DNA of 64,000 nt from Prochlorococcus marinus XMU1406 (GCF_017696055.1 NZ_JAAORG010000001.1:434001-498000), one strand, 5' to 3'. Numbered from the stretch's first letter, positions 29,891 through 39,731 are shown. A program made the numbers and translations. The notes: generated from the sequence alone by a model not told the origin.

Positions 29891-30064
29891 ACAAAAAAAT
29901 CCTTAATAATATTTAATTTTATCAATTAAGAGGAAAAAAGAATTTAAAGTGTCTTGAGTCCCTCAACGCGGCTAGTCTAAAAATATTCTTTCTGCTAACT
30001 TCTTCAGTAATGAAGTTCAAATTCTTTTAAAAATTCATTATTACTAAAACATTTTCTTAAGTTT

Positions 30065-30418
30065 ATGGAAAATATAGATTCCAATATTTCTAGCGAAGAG
30101 GAATTAGTAGGTATTGATGAAGTTCAAAAATTCCTAAACAGATCAAGAGCTTCTGTCTATAGGTATACAAATACAGATTTAAGAAATCTAAACCCAAGCT
30201 TTAATCCAAGAAAATTAAATCCCGAATTTAGAACTGATCAAAAAGATCCTTTAAAATTCCATCCTAATGAAGTAGCAAGATTTGCAAAAGATATTTTAAG
30301 AATTAAGGAAGTTACTGTAGAGGTCTTTAATACGCCTTCTTCGGCTGCTCAAAATATACTAGTACAAATATTAGACGAACTAAAATCTATTAGGTCTTTG
30401 CTAGAAAAGAGCAATTAA
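30065..30418 (+). CDS. Small HTH-containing conserved protein
   Basis: The 117-residue protein has a helix-turn-helix-like segment at about 14-38 (LVGIDEVQKFLNRSRASVYR), resembling resolvase or MerR/excisionase DNA-binding heads. A basic middle with repeated Asn/Pro (PSFNPRKLNPEFRTDQKD) and a C-terminal helix (LVQILDELKSIRSLLEK) that could dimerise follow. It appears to be a DNA-binding protein of cyanobacterial distribution; the target is unknown. Confidence 0.6.
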   Translation: MENIDSNISSEEELVGIDEVQKFLNRSRASVYRYTNTDLRNLNPSFNPRKLNPEFRTDQKDPLKFHPNEVARFAKDILRIKEVTVEVFNTPSSAAQNILVQILDELKSIRSLLEKSN

Positions 30419-30510
30419 AAAGTTCCCAATCAATGTTTTGATTTATTGACATTTTGAATGTAGGATAATTATGTTTAATTATCTCCTTAATCTTTTCCAA
30501 TTAAGAGTTC

Positions 30511-30765
30511 TTGAGTTACACGAAATCAAAGCAGTTTATTCAAAGTAAATCAAGCGAAGAATCTTCTCTTGATTCTGCTCGAAGTGATTTTGAAAGAGAT
30601 GATGATGACCCCTTAAGTATAAGGAGTTTATCAATAACATCTTTAGGTATTATTTTTGCCTTTTTGACAATTTTATTACCTTCAATAAGCATTTTAATTG
30701 GTAGACCTTTATCCCAAGGAAATGAGATAATTCATAATCACGATTTTAAAAAGGATGGACCTTAG
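30511..30765 (+). CDS. Small single-pass membrane protein, unknown
   Basis: An 84-residue protein beginning with TTG. A polar, Ser/Asp-rich N-terminus with a run of five acidic residues near 29-33 is followed by one membrane helix at about 42-66 (ITSLGIIFAFLTILLPSISI) and a short polar tail. It overlaps the start of the pyrophosphatase by 11 bases, so the two are probably translated together. No family recognised. Confidence 0.55.
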   Translation: MSYTKSKQFIQSKSSEESSLDSARSDFERDDDDPLSIRSLSITSLGIIFAFLTILLPSISILIGRPLSQGNEIIHNHDFKKDGP

Positions 30766-31309
30766 TTCAATACCTCCATCTCCAATGAAGGGAATAGTAA
30801 ATATTGTTGTTGAAATACCTGCAGGTAGTAGGAATAAATATGAATATTGCTCTGATGCAGGAATAATGGCCTTAGACAGAGTTTTGCATTCTTCAGTGAG
30901 GTATCCTTTTGATTATGGTTTTATCCCAAATACTCTTGCTGATGATGGAGCTCCTCTTGATGCAATGGTGATAATGGATGAGCCTACTTTTGCTGGTTGT
31001 CTAATTAAGGCTAGACCTATTGGAGTTTTGGATATGCATGATTGTGGTGCATATGATGGAAAACTTTTATGTGTGCCTATGGCTAACCCTAGGCAGGCTA
31101 ATATAGTGAGTATTAATCAAATTGCTCCTAATCAGCTTGAGGATGTTGCTGAATTTTTTAGAACTAGTAAAGGACTTGATGGAAGAACAATTCAAATTAA
31201 TGGTTGGAGAGATTTTGATGTGGTTGAAAATTTATTGAAAAGTTGTATACCCCTAAAAAAGAAAAAATTTAAAGTACTCAAGAAGTCAAATATTAGTAAA
31301 TTAAATTGA
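30755..31309 (+). CDS. ppa: Family I inorganic pyrophosphatase with altered active site
   Basis: The 184-residue protein has the canonical cyanobacterial opening (MDLSSIPPSPMKG) and keeps VEIP, NKYE, LDRVL and YPFDYG. The signature DGDPLD is changed to DGAPLD: Ala66 replaces the Asp equivalent to E. coli Asp67, and the codon is GCT. Ser138 replaces the Tyr of the conserved YK pair, in RTSKGL. Asp64, Asp69, Asp96, Asp101 and Lys103 remain. Fold intact, activity doubtful. It overlaps both neighbouring genes. Confidence 0.88.
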   Translation: MDLSSIPPSPMKGIVNIVVEIPAGSRNKYEYCSDAGIMALDRVLHSSVRYPFDYGFIPNTLADDGAPLDAMVIMDEPTFAGCLIKARPIGVLDMHDCGAYDGKLLCVPMANPRQANIVSINQIAPNQLEDVAEFFRTSKGLDGRTIQINGWRDFDVVENLLKSCIPLKKKKFKVLKKSNISKLN

Positions 31310-31662
31310 AAAAAATAATTTTTTATAGTTATTTAAAATGCTCTACATGCCGCAAAGCTTCAAAGTGGCTTGAAAGCAAAGATTTCGAATTCCAATTAAT
31401 TGATATTGTAAAAAAACCACCACTTGTTAATTATTTAAATCTAGCCTTAGAAGAATACTCTTATGATAAGAAAAGGATTTTTAATACAAGGGGTAAAGCC
31501 TTTAAAAATCTTAATCATGATATTGATTATTTATCAAGGGAAGAAATTATTCAACTCCTTTTAAGTGACGGCAAATTAATAAAAAGACCATTTTTGATTT
31601 ACGAAGGGAAAAAAGTAATATTAGGTTTTAACGAAATTGAATATGCCAAAAAACTTATATAA
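31306..31662 (+). CDS. ArsC/Spx-like thioredoxin-fold protein
   Basis: The 118-residue protein has CSTCRKASKWLE near residue 12, a CxxC followed by Arg-Lys as in ArsC and Spx relatives. IKRPFLIYEGKKVILGF near 92 provides the conserved Arg-Pro and the closing strand. It could be an arsenate-reductase-like or a YffB/Spx-like protein; the CxxC is more Spx-like and no regulator or efflux gene is adjacent. The TTG start overlaps the pyrophosphatase stop by four bases. Confidence 0.75.
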   Translation: MKKIIFYSYLKCSTCRKASKWLESKDFEFQLIDIVKKPPLVNYLNLALEEYSYDKKRIFNTRGKAFKNLNHDIDYLSREEIIQLLLSDGKLIKRPFLIYEGKKVILGFNEIEYAKKLI

Positions 31663-31691
31663 GTTTCAAAAAACAAGACTATATTAATTTT

Positions 31692-32351
31692 ATGTCTACT
31701 TCTATTAAAAGTTTTTTAAAAGAATGGGGTCTACTAATTCTATTAACTTTTTTTGTTTCTTCTTGTAGATCATTTCTCGCAGAACCACGTTATATCCCTT
31801 CTGGTTCCATGCTCCCAGAATTGAAAATAAATGATAGGTTAATTATTGAAAAATTTTCGTTAAGAAACTCTTTACCAAAAAGAGGAGATATTGTTGTTTT
31901 TAACTCACCTTACTCCTTCGACAAAAAATTAATTTCATCAAGATCTAAGCCTTTACCAAAAAAAAGTTATTGTTTTTTTATGAGTTTTCCTCCAATATCT
32001 TTTATTCCTGGCTTGAGGGATCAAGCTTGCGATGCTTATATTAAAAGAGTGGTGGCACTCCCAGGGGAAATTGTAAGTGTAAACACTAAGGGTGAATTAA
32101 TAATAAATAATAAATTAATCTCTGAACCTTATCTCTCTTATAAGTGCTCATTATCCCTCTTTAACAATTGTGGTAAATTTGAAAATATTAGAGTTCCAGA
32201 AGATCATTTTTTAGTTTTAGGCGATAATAGGGCAAATAGCTGGGATGGAAGATATTGGCCTGGAAGTAAATTTCTTCATAAAAAGGAGATAATTGGTAGA
32301 GCATATTTCAGGTTTTGGCCTCTTAGTCAAGTTGGCTTTTTTAATAAATAA
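31692..32351 (+). CDS. lepB: Signal peptidase I
   Basis: A 219-residue membrane-anchored serine-lysine protease. One N-terminal membrane segment (LLILLTFFVSSC) is followed by IPSGSMLP with the nucleophilic Ser, KRVVALPGE with the general-base Lys and GDNRANSWDGRYWP. It cleaves signal peptides of exported and lumenal proteins, such as Psb27 encoded here. Confidence 0.95.
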   Translation: MSTSIKSFLKEWGLLILLTFFVSSCRSFLAEPRYIPSGSMLPELKINDRLIIEKFSLRNSLPKRGDIVVFNSPYSFDKKLISSRSKPLPKKSYCFFMSFPPISFIPGLRDQACDAYIKRVVALPGEIVSVNTKGELIINNKLISEPYLSYKCSLSLFNNCGKFENIRVPEDHFLVLGDNRANSWDGRYWPGSKFLHKKEIIGRAYFRFWPLSQVGFFNK

Positions 32352-32402
32352 AACCTTTTTCTGACTCTGACGTTATTAAGATAGATTTTCAAAAAGGGTT
32401 TT
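32350..32402. terminator. Possible weak terminator between lepB and the double mutase gene
   Basis: AAAACCTTTTT at 32350-32360 pairs with AAAAAGGGTTTT at 32391-32402 apart from one extra G. The loop of about 30 bases is long, so this is a weak hairpin. Its position between two convergent genes is its main support. Confidence 0.3.
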
Positions 32403-32405
32403 AAT

Positions 32406-33734
32406 TTAAAGTGCTCCTGAAGCAGTTGAATCAATTATTCCACCTAGGTGGGTGGTAATGTTTAGAGCGCTAATCACAGGGGTCTTTTGGGGATCATTAA
32501 AAAGGTCAATTATAGTTATGCCACCATTGCCTTGTTTTATCATCCAAATATTTGAATAATTAATCCCAAGGATGTTGCAAATTAGAGTTTTATTGACTGC
32601 ATCATGCGCGACCAGAAGGCTTAGATCATTATCCTTTTGAGATAAACAAATTTTTTCAAAAGCATCTATAGATCTTTCTGATACATCTTTTATAGATTCA
32701 CCTTCGGGCATTATTACTTCTTCAGGTTTATCATGCCAATTTTTTAGTAAAACGGGCCACTCTTCTCTGATTTCTGCCTCCAGTTTACCTTCCCATAATC
32801 CGTGACTAATTTCTACAAGTGAATCTATTTTTTCTATTTTTAAATCATTGCTATTTTGAAGGATTATTTGTGCAGTCTCATAAGGCCTATGCATTGAACT
32901 TGAAAATGCCTTATTGAAAGAAATATTTCTTAAATATTCAAAAGTCTTTCTAGCTTGGTCTTTTCCGTTTTCATTTAAAGGGATATCAATTTGGCCTTGA
33001 AATCTACCCTCTTTGTTCCAGTTAGTTTCACCATGCCTTATTAAAAATATTCTGGAATCTCCAATTTGATTTGGAATATTTTTATTAAGATGGGAAGTTT
33101 GATTTAAGCATTCAATTTGGGTCTTAAAAGAGTTATCTTTCCTAGAAATATTGAGTATCGAAAAAGAAGCATTTTCTAATCTTATTTTCCTAAAACCTTG
33201 CTTAGGCTTTCCTAATAACGAGAGGATTAAACATCTGAGAATCGCATTATGTCCTACAACTAAAATATTTACATCATCTTTGTCTAGATAAATTTTTAAA
33301 ATTTCCTCTACAAAATTTGTTGCTTGAGAAAATAACTCTTGAATTGGCTTATAAGATTTATTGGCATTTCTTTTTAAGATTAGTTTTTCTGGATCATTTT
33401 TCCATATAGGGTAAATTTCTGGAAATTTCTTTTTTATTTCATCAATTTTTAGACCAGACCATTCACTAAGATCTACCTCTAGCAAATTATCATCGAATAC
33501 AATATTTTGTTCTTTATTGAAGGTTTTTTTAATTGTTTTTGCAGTCTCTGCAGCTCTCACAAGTGGGGAGGAATAGATTTTATCGAAGTTTATTTTTGAT
33601 AATGCTTTTCCTGCTTTTCGGGCTTGTTCGTATCCTTCATCAGTTAATAATGAATCATTTGTTCTTCCTTGAATTAATCCTTTTGCATTGAAACTGCTTA
33701 GTCCATGCCTAACTAAAACTAATCGTATAGCCAT
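32406..33734 (-). CDS. Tandem two-domain histidine phosphatase (phosphoglycerate mutase-like)
   Basis: This 442-residue protein consists of two complete histidine-phosphatase domains. Domain 1 has RHG at 9-11 and a second His at 162 (VVGHNAIL). Domain 2 has RHGETNWN at 233-240 and His377 (LVAHDAV). Each keeps the phospho-accepting His and both Arg, so both could be active. Such double proteins occur in cyanobacteria and are often annotated gpmB. Whether either half acts on phosphoglycerate is not shown by sequence. Confidence 0.85.
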   Translation of the reverse strand: MAIRLVLVRHGLSSFNAKGLIQGRTNDSLLTDEGYEQARKAGKALSKINFDKIYSSPLVRAAETAKTIKKTFNKEQNIVFDDNLLEVDLSEWSGLKIDEIKKKFPEIYPIWKNDPEKLILKRNANKSYKPIQELFSQATNFVEEILKIYLDKDDVNILVVGHNAILRCLILSLLGKPKQGFRKIRLENASFSILNISRKDNSFKTQIECLNQTSHLNKNIPNQIGDSRIFLIRHGETNWNKEGRFQGQIDIPLNENGKDQARKTFEYLRNISFNKAFSSSMHRPYETAQIILQNSNDLKIEKIDSLVEISHGLWEGKLEAEIREEWPVLLKNWHDKPEEVIMPEGESIKDVSERSIDAFEKICLSQKDNDLSLLVAHDAVNKTLICNILGINYSNIWMIKQGNGGITIIDLFNDPQKTPVISALNITTHLGGIIDSTASGAL

Positions 33735-33853
33735 TATATAAATTTGAAAATTAAGATAATTTAATCATCTCATGGCGTGATTAAAATAGATACATAAATA
33801 TAAGCAAATTCAATGATAATTAAGTATAGTTTTCAACAATATAATAAGTAGTT

Positions 33854-35215
33854 ATGAACTTTAAAAATATTTCTAAGTCAAAACTCACTTTAGCTTTTAT
33901 TTCTGTAGTCATAACTTTTTTTGTATGGCAGCAAGGCTTAAGAGATAGTTTAAATAGACCATCTGTTTCATTTGATATAAGTCAAAAAGAGCAAGAAATT
34001 GCTGAATTATCGGTCCAATCAATACCTGTAAATCTTAAAAAATTTTTTATCATTAATGATCCTGTTGATCAAATAAATAAATCACTCTCTGAGGTTTCAT
34101 TTGAAGAACTAACAGAAAGAAATAAATTAATTCGAATAATTTCTTCAGAATCAAATGACCCTATGATCTATAAAAATATATCCAAAGATTTTGAAAATAA
34201 AAACTTTAAATTACTGATTAATGAGATAGAAAAAAAATTCAATAATAACTCATATAAACCTAATTCTGATAAATTTGATTTATTTAAAGGGGATAGATTT
34301 TTATATCACCTTTTAAGCCAGAAGTTTGATTTTGACGATAGTTCATTAATAACAAAATCTTTTTCAAACAAAATGTTTTTAAAAATATTAGCCATCAGAC
34401 TAATACCACTTTTAACAATACTTATTGGCTCTATTCTGGCTTTGAAAATATTATGGACTACTATATCTTTGAAAAAGTTTGGTTGGCAAGAAATTAAATC
34501 CTTAGATTTGGAATTAATTGATATGGTTTTATTAATTGCAGGTGGATTTGTTGTTTTAGGAGAAGTGGTATCACCTTTGTTTTCTATCGGTTTAGTTGAA
34601 ATTTTTTCTAAAAATATCTCTAATGAATTGACGCAATCTTTAAAAATATTCTTTGGATATCTTTTTATGGCTATTCCTCCATTAGGAATAGTTTACTATC
34701 AAATTAAATCTTTGAATGGTGAATTTACTTTCAAAAAGGATTATTTACAATTCAATTTCTTGCCAATAAAATATGCAATTATTCAGGGAATTAAAGGTTG
34801 GTTAACTATCGTTCCTTTTGTTTTATTGATTTCTTTAATTATGAATAGTCTGATCGATAATCAGAATGGTAGTAACCCTTTGCTGGAAATTGTTCTAAAT
34901 AATAATAATTACTTATCATTTTTTCTATTATTTGTAACAACAACTCTATTAGCTCCTCTATTCGAGGAGATTATATTTCGTGGTATTTTACTACCAACTC
35001 TTTCAAGAGATTTTGGAGTAATTTCAGGCATCATAGTCTCAGCCTTTATTTTTGCATTAGCTCATTTAAGTTTGGGAGAAATGCCACCATTATTTGTTCT
35101 AGGGATTGGATTAGGAATTACAAGAATTGCTTCAGGAAGTTTGTTCTCTTCAGTGATTATGCATTCTTTATGGAATGGATTGACGTTCTTAAATTTGTTC
35201 TTATTGAGGACATAA
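33854..35215 (+). CDS. CPBP-family intramembrane metalloprotease
   Basis: The 453-residue protein has an N-terminal membrane anchor, a long charged soluble part at about 30-175, and a C-terminal block of membrane helices. Motifs of the CAAX protease/bacteriocin-processing family are present: EEIIFRG near 375, FALAHLSLG near 398 and HSLWNG near 438. It is probably an inner or thylakoid membrane protease of unknown substrate. The FtsL-like and ftsI genes follow on the same strand. Confidence 0.85.
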   Translation: MNFKNISKSKLTLAFISVVITFFVWQQGLRDSLNRPSVSFDISQKEQEIAELSVQSIPVNLKKFFIINDPVDQINKSLSEVSFEELTERNKLIRIISSESNDPMIYKNISKDFENKNFKLLINEIEKKFNNNSYKPNSDKFDLFKGDRFLYHLLSQKFDFDDSSLITKSFSNKMFLKILAIRLIPLLTILIGSILALKILWTTISLKKFGWQEIKSLDLELIDMVLLIAGGFVVLGEVVSPLFSIGLVEIFSKNISNELTQSLKIFFGYLFMAIPPLGIVYYQIKSLNGEFTFKKDYLQFNFLPIKYAIIQGIKGWLTIVPFVLLISLIMNSLIDNQNGSNPLLEIVLNNNNYLSFFLLFVTTTLLAPLFEEIIFRGILLPTLSRDFGVISGIIVSAFIFALAHLSLGEMPPLFVLGIGLGITRIASGSLFSSVIMHSLWNGLTFLNLFLLRT

Positions 35216-35300
35216 AGAATTTAATTTTTTACTTGCGAATCAAACAAAAAGATGTTTATTTAATTAATAACACCTCTTTCATTTAAAAAATAAATCATAG

Positions 35301-35729
35301 ATGAAACCTTATGGGAATCAACTTAATTTAAAAAAAAAAGTTTTAAATGAAAGTAAAAAAAATTTCGAAAAAATATTCATTCTTAATATCAAATTAATAC
35401 ACCAAATTTTCGACACCATTAATATCTCTCTTTTGGTATTAATTTTCACCTTATTTTTCTTATCTTTTGATAGCCAAAGGAAATGGTCAAATACATATAA
35501 AACCTTATCTAAAACAAGAGCTATCAATCATAACCTCATAGATTATATTTCTAAAATTGAAGAATTTTATATTAGCGAACTTGAGTCTCACAATATTTAT
35601 AAAAAAACTAAACCTGAAGATTTAATCTATCTAGATAAACTTGTAGAAAAAAAAGAAAGTTTATTCAGGAAAAATTTAAATAGTTTCATTGAAGGTTTTA
35701 GTGATAGTAAATATCAAAGGGGATATTGA
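35301..35729 (+). CDS. Bitopic membrane protein upstream of ftsI (FtsL-like candidate)
   Basis: The 142-residue protein has a basic N-terminal cytosolic part of about 40 residues, a single hydrophobic helix at about 41-58 (INISLLVLIFTLFFLSF) and a helical periplasmic region with coiled-coil-like spacing (KLVEKKESLFRKNLNSF). Size, topology and position fit FtsL of the divisome. Its TGA overlaps the ftsI ATG as TGATG, implying coupled translation. Sequence similarity to known FtsL is not evident, so the function is inferred. Confidence 0.6.
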   Translation: MKPYGNQLNLKKKVLNESKKNFEKIFILNIKLIHQIFDTINISLLVLIFTLFFLSFDSQRKWSNTYKTLSKTRAINHNLIDYISKIEEFYISELESHNIYKKTKPEDLIYLDKLVEKKESLFRKNLNSFIEGFSDSKYQRGY

Positions 35730-37480
35730 TGAAAAAATACAAAAAAATTGTTCGTCTAATACCCCTTGATCAAAAAAGATTTAAATTTCTCTATATTTTT
35801 AGTTTGTTATTAATATTTTGTTTGTTTGGTAGGTTGGTTAAATTGCAAGTCTTTAACGCTTCTGATTTGCAAAGGAAAGCTAGATTAATACAATCCTCTA
35901 AAACTAACTCCTTAAAAAAAAGGAGATCAATTGTTGATAGAAATAATAGACTAATTGCTTACGATAAACCGCTCTATAAATTATGGGCCCATCCAAAATA
36001 CTTTAATTTTCCTGGTGATTCAATAAATAGAGTTCGCAGTATTAAAGAAGTTACAGAAAAATTGTCACCTATCTTGGATATTAATGAAGAAATAATCTTA
36101 GGGAAATTTAATAAAAAAATGAATGGCATCAAGCTTTTGGATAAAATTTCTGAAGAAAAGGCAAAAAAGATTAAGAAACTTCAAATAAGCGGACTTGATT
36201 TGTTTAAATATTCGCAGAGATATTATCCACAAGGGGAGCTTTACTCTAATCTTGTCGGTTTTGTTAATGATGAGAATAAGGCTTCAGCAGGTTTAGAGCT
36301 TCATTTAGATAATCAAATTAAAGTTTTTAATAAAAGTAATTTAATAAAAAGAGGAGGAGACGGAACTCCTCTACCGGATAATTCAGCACCAGGTGATTTT
36401 ATTTCTGATTACAAAAGTTTAGGCCTAACTTTAGATTCAAAATTACAGAAAGCGTCATTCAATGCATTATCAAAGCAAGTAAGCAAATGGAAAGCAAAGA
36501 AGGGATTTGCCATAGTTATGGATATTAATAATGGTCAGATCCTTTCCTTGGTTACATTTCCGTCATACGATCCAAATAAATTTTGGCAGTATGATTCTGA
36601 ACTCTTTAGAGGTTGGTATTCTCAAGATTTATTTGAGCCTGGTTCAACTTTTAAACCTATTAATCTTGCCTTAGCTTTAGAAGAAAAAATTATCCAGAAA
36701 GATGGATTAGTTGAAGATATTGGAGAGATTAATGTTGGAGGATGGACACTTTCTAATTGGGATAAAAAAGGTAATGGATACATCGACTATCCAAAAGTAT
36801 TGCAGGTTTCAAGTAATGTTGGGATGGTAAAAATAATGCAAAATTTAGATCCTAAAATTTACTGGGATTGGCTAAAAAATTTAGGTATTAACAAAAATTT
36901 AGAGACTGACTTATTTGAATCAACTGCTGGCCAACTAAAGAAAAAAGATTTATTTGTAAATCAATCAATTGAGCCTGCCGTAACTTCTTTTGGTAAAGGG
37001 TTCTCAATCTCGCCACTTAAATTGGTTCAACTTCATGCGGCTCTAGCAAATGGTGGTTTTGAAGTGACTCCTCATGTAACCTCAACTTTCAGAGAAAGAG
37101 TTAATAAAAATCTAAAGAAACAATTTTTTTCACACGAGGTCTCTAAAACTGTTCTTGAATGGATGGAGAGCGTAGTTGATAAAGGTAGTGGATCTGGAGT
37201 GAAAATTGAGGGTTATAGGATAGCGGGGAAAACGGGCACTTCCCAAAAAGCCTTAAATGGTTCCTATACAAGTAAAAAAGTTTGCAGTTTTGTGGCGACC
37301 TTACCAGTTAATGATCCGAAATATGTTGTCCTTGTAGTCGTTGATGAGCCATCTAAATCTTATGCATATGGTTCAACTGTTGCTGTACCAGTTGCTAAAG
37401 AAATTATCGAGAGTTTGATAGTAATTGAAAAAATACCTCCAAAGATTAAAGATCATGAAATGATTGTTAAAAAACCCTAA
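35729..37480 (+). CDS. ftsI: Septal peptidoglycan transpeptidase (FtsI/PBP3)
   Basis: A 583-residue class B penicillin-binding protein. One N-terminal membrane helix precedes a dimerisation domain starting NSLKKRRSIVDRNN. The transpeptidase domain has SxxK at STFK (Ser306), SxN at SSNVG and KTG at KTGTSQ (Lys501). It crosslinks septal wall during division. The ATG at 35729 overlaps the upstream stop; a TTG just before it is also in frame but less likely. Confidence 0.95.
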   Translation: MKKYKKIVRLIPLDQKRFKFLYIFSLLLIFCLFGRLVKLQVFNASDLQRKARLIQSSKTNSLKKRRSIVDRNNRLIAYDKPLYKLWAHPKYFNFPGDSINRVRSIKEVTEKLSPILDINEEIILGKFNKKMNGIKLLDKISEEKAKKIKKLQISGLDLFKYSQRYYPQGELYSNLVGFVNDENKASAGLELHLDNQIKVFNKSNLIKRGGDGTPLPDNSAPGDFISDYKSLGLTLDSKLQKASFNALSKQVSKWKAKKGFAIVMDINNGQILSLVTFPSYDPNKFWQYDSELFRGWYSQDLFEPGSTFKPINLALALEEKIIQKDGLVEDIGEINVGGWTLSNWDKKGNGYIDYPKVLQVSSNVGMVKIMQNLDPKIYWDWLKNLGINKNLETDLFESTAGQLKKKDLFVNQSIEPAVTSFGKGFSISPLKLVQLHAALANGGFEVTPHVTSTFRERVNKNLKKQFFSHEVSKTVLEWMESVVDKGSGSGVKIEGYRIAGKTGTSQKALNGSYTSKKVCSFVATLPVNDPKYVVLVVVDEPSKSYAYGSTVAVPVAKEIIESLIVIEKIPPKIKDHEMIVKKP

Positions 37481-37570
37481 AATTTTCCAATTTTATAGAT
37501 ATTTAGTTCATTATCTGATGATTTCATCAGGAATAAAAGCTAGTTTATGTATATATATGATTATCTAGAT

Positions 37571-38572
37571 ATGAAATCAATTTTAGAACAATTGTCCTCA
37601 ATGACCGTTGTTGTTGCCGATACAGGAGATTTAGATTCGATAAAAAAATTTCAACCAAGGGATGCCACCACCAATCCATCGCTAATACTTGCCGCTGCTA
37701 AGAATCCTGATTATGTGAAATTAATTGATAAAGCTTTAGAAAGTTCAGAAAATGTATTGCCCAAAGAATTCTCCGAAATTGAATTAATCAAAGAAACTGT
37801 TGACCAAGTTTCAGTATTTTTTGGAAAAGAAATATTGAAAATTATTTCAGGGCGTGTATCTACAGAAGTTGATGCAAGATTGAGCTTTGACACCGAAGCT
37901 ACGGTAGAAAAAGCGAGAAAATTGATCAATCTTTACAAAAATTTTGGAATTGAAAAGGAAAGAATTTTGATTAAGATTGCTGCAACTTGGGAGGGAATTA
38001 AGGCAGCTGAAATTTTGGAAAAAGAGGGTATTAGGTGCAACTTAACTTTACTTTTTAACTTCTGCCAAGCGGTAACTTGTGCCAATGCAAAGATAACTCT
38101 AATTTCTCCATTCGTTGGCCGTATATTGGATTGGCATAAAGCAAAAACTGGTAAAACTAGCTTTGTTGGTCCTGAAGACCCTGGTGTTATTTCGGTTACA
38201 CAAATATACAAGTACTTTAAAGAAAAGGGATTCAAGACAGAAGTAATGGGAGCGAGTTTTAGAAATCTTGATGAAATAAAAGAATTAGCAGGTTGCGATC
38301 TTTTAACAATTGCACCAAAATTTCTTGAGGAACTGAAGAAAGAGAAAGGAGAGTTAGTTAGAAAATTAGATGTAAGTACCCAAATAAATCATTCTATTGA
38401 CTACAAATTTGAAGAAAAAGATTTCAGATTAAGCATGTTAGAAGATCAAATGGCAAGTGAAAAGCTCAGTGAGGGCATCACTGGATTCAGTAATGCTATA
38501 GAAGAATTGGAAGAGCTGCTACTCAAGAGATATTCAGAAATTAAAAATCATAAATTGATTTCTGCTAACTAA
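37571..38572 (+). CDS. tal: Transaldolase
   Basis: About 333 residues from the ATG at 37571, where homology begins ([20 protein letters not shown]); an ATG at 37547 is in frame but adds eight unlikely residues. Landmarks are [11 protein letters not shown] near 31, [12 protein letters not shown] near 132 with the Schiff-base Lys, and [11 protein letters not shown]. It moves dihydroxyacetone units in the pentose phosphate and light-dark carbon shunt. Confidence 0.96.
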   Translation: MKSILEQLSSMTVVVADTGDLDSIKKFQPRDATTNPSLILAAAKNPDYVKLIDKALESSENVLPKEFSEIELIKETVDQVSVFFGKEILKIISGRVSTEVDARLSFDTEATVEKARKLINLYKNFGIEKERILIKIAATWEGIKAAEILEKEGIRCNLTLLFNFCQAVTCANAKITLISPFVGRILDWHKAKTGKTSFVGPEDPGVISVTQIYKYFKEKGFKTEVMGASFRNLDEIKELAGCDLLTIAPKFLEELKKEKGELVRKLDVSTQINHSIDYKFEEKDFRLSMLEDQMASEKLSEGITGFSNAIEELEELLLKRYSEIKNHKLISAN

Positions 38573-38597
38573 ATTTAAGTTTGAATTGAAAAAAGAA

Positions 38598-39731
38598 TTA
38601 AGTACCACTTTTTGTTAAAAGTCTTCTAATAACTCTTTTTGCAATATCCTCATAACTCATTTCTCCTGATAATATTTGAGCAATACGTTTAGGTGCTGTT
38701 TTTCTTTTGACACCTAATTGGTATCCAGTTCTAGGAAATCTATAAAATACCTGGGCTATTCTCCTCCCCCAAGCCATTGATTTCCCCCAAATGTTGTTAA
38801 TTTTTTTCGTATAAAGATTTAAATTATCTACTTTTCCTGTTAAGCACTGATCTATATATTCTGCAGCATAAAAACTGCTAATTAAAGATGGTCTTATTCC
38901 TTCCGCTAAAAATGGATCACATAGAGATGCTGCATCTCCAACCGCTAGAACTTTGTCACCATTAATTGAGTGGAAGCCATTCCATATTCTCAGTTTCTTA
39001 CTAATTGTTATATTAGGAAAATCATCAAAACCGAAGCTTCTGATTACTTGTTTATTTATAGCCTGATTTTCTAGGAGACCATTATTTATAAAAGTACCTA
39101 GACCAATATTTAAGCTTTCTCTTAGAGGAAATGCCCATGCAAAACCATATTTTATAAATCCAAACTCAAATCTAACTGTATCTCTAGGTATTTCTCCTAA
39201 CCCTTTCAATCTTAATGAGATTGTGTTCGCAAATTTCGGTTTTCTTGCCCCTAAATTGAAATAACCAGCCCATTTCGATTGAGACCCATCTGCAATCACA
39301 AGAAATTCTGTAATATATTTTATTTTGTTATTGCAAGTAATTTCCCATTTATCATTTTTTTTTATGATTTTTTCTATCAATAATGGTCTCATTATCTGAG
39401 CTCCATTACTCAAGGACTCATCTAGTAATAATTGATCAAGCTTCTCTCTTCTAATAATCCAAAATGGTGATTCACCAGTCAGATCAGCAGTTACATTATC
39501 TGAAGCCTTCCATCTGAATTCAACATTCTTAATTTTTGATTCCATGGCATCTTTTATATTTAAGGGAAGAAATCTTTGCATTGAAGATGCCATCCCACCT
39601 GCACATGGTTTGTAATCTTGGAAATTTTCTTTTTCGATAATTAAAACTGAATATCCTTTCTTTGATAGGTTAAGAGCCGTGGCAGATCCTGATAAGCCTC
39701 CACCTATTATTACGACGTCAAATCCTATCAA
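38598..39731 (-). CDS. Geranylgeranyl-reductase-family FAD oxidoreductase
   Basis: The 377-residue flavoprotein has the FAD-binding [15 protein letters not shown] near residue 8, KPCAGGM near 42 and the late [18 protein letters not shown] motif near 266, all typical of the geranylgeranyl reductase family. It is shorter than ChlP and probably a separate paralogue; the substrate is unknown. The start is TTG and overlaps the frr stop by four bases (TTGA), so the pair is probably co-translated. Confidence 0.8.
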   Translation of the reverse strand: MIGFDVVIIGGGLSGSATALNLSKKGYSVLIIEKENFQDYKPCAGGMASSMQRFLPLNIKDAMESKIKNVEFRWKASDNVTADLTGESPFWIIRREKLDQLLLDESLSNGAQIMRPLLIEKIIKKNDKWEITCNNKIKYITEFLVIADGSQSKWAGYFNLGARKPKFANTISLRLKGLGEIPRDTVRFEFGFIKYGFAWAFPLRESLNIGLGTFINNGLLENQAINKQVIRSFGFDDFPNITISKKLRIWNGFHSINGDKVLAVGDAASLCDPFLAEGIRPSLISSFYAAEYIDQCLTGKVDNLNLYTKKINNIWGKSMAWGRRIAQVFYRFPRTGYQLGVKRKTAPKRIAQILSGEMSYEDIAKRVIRRLLTKSGT

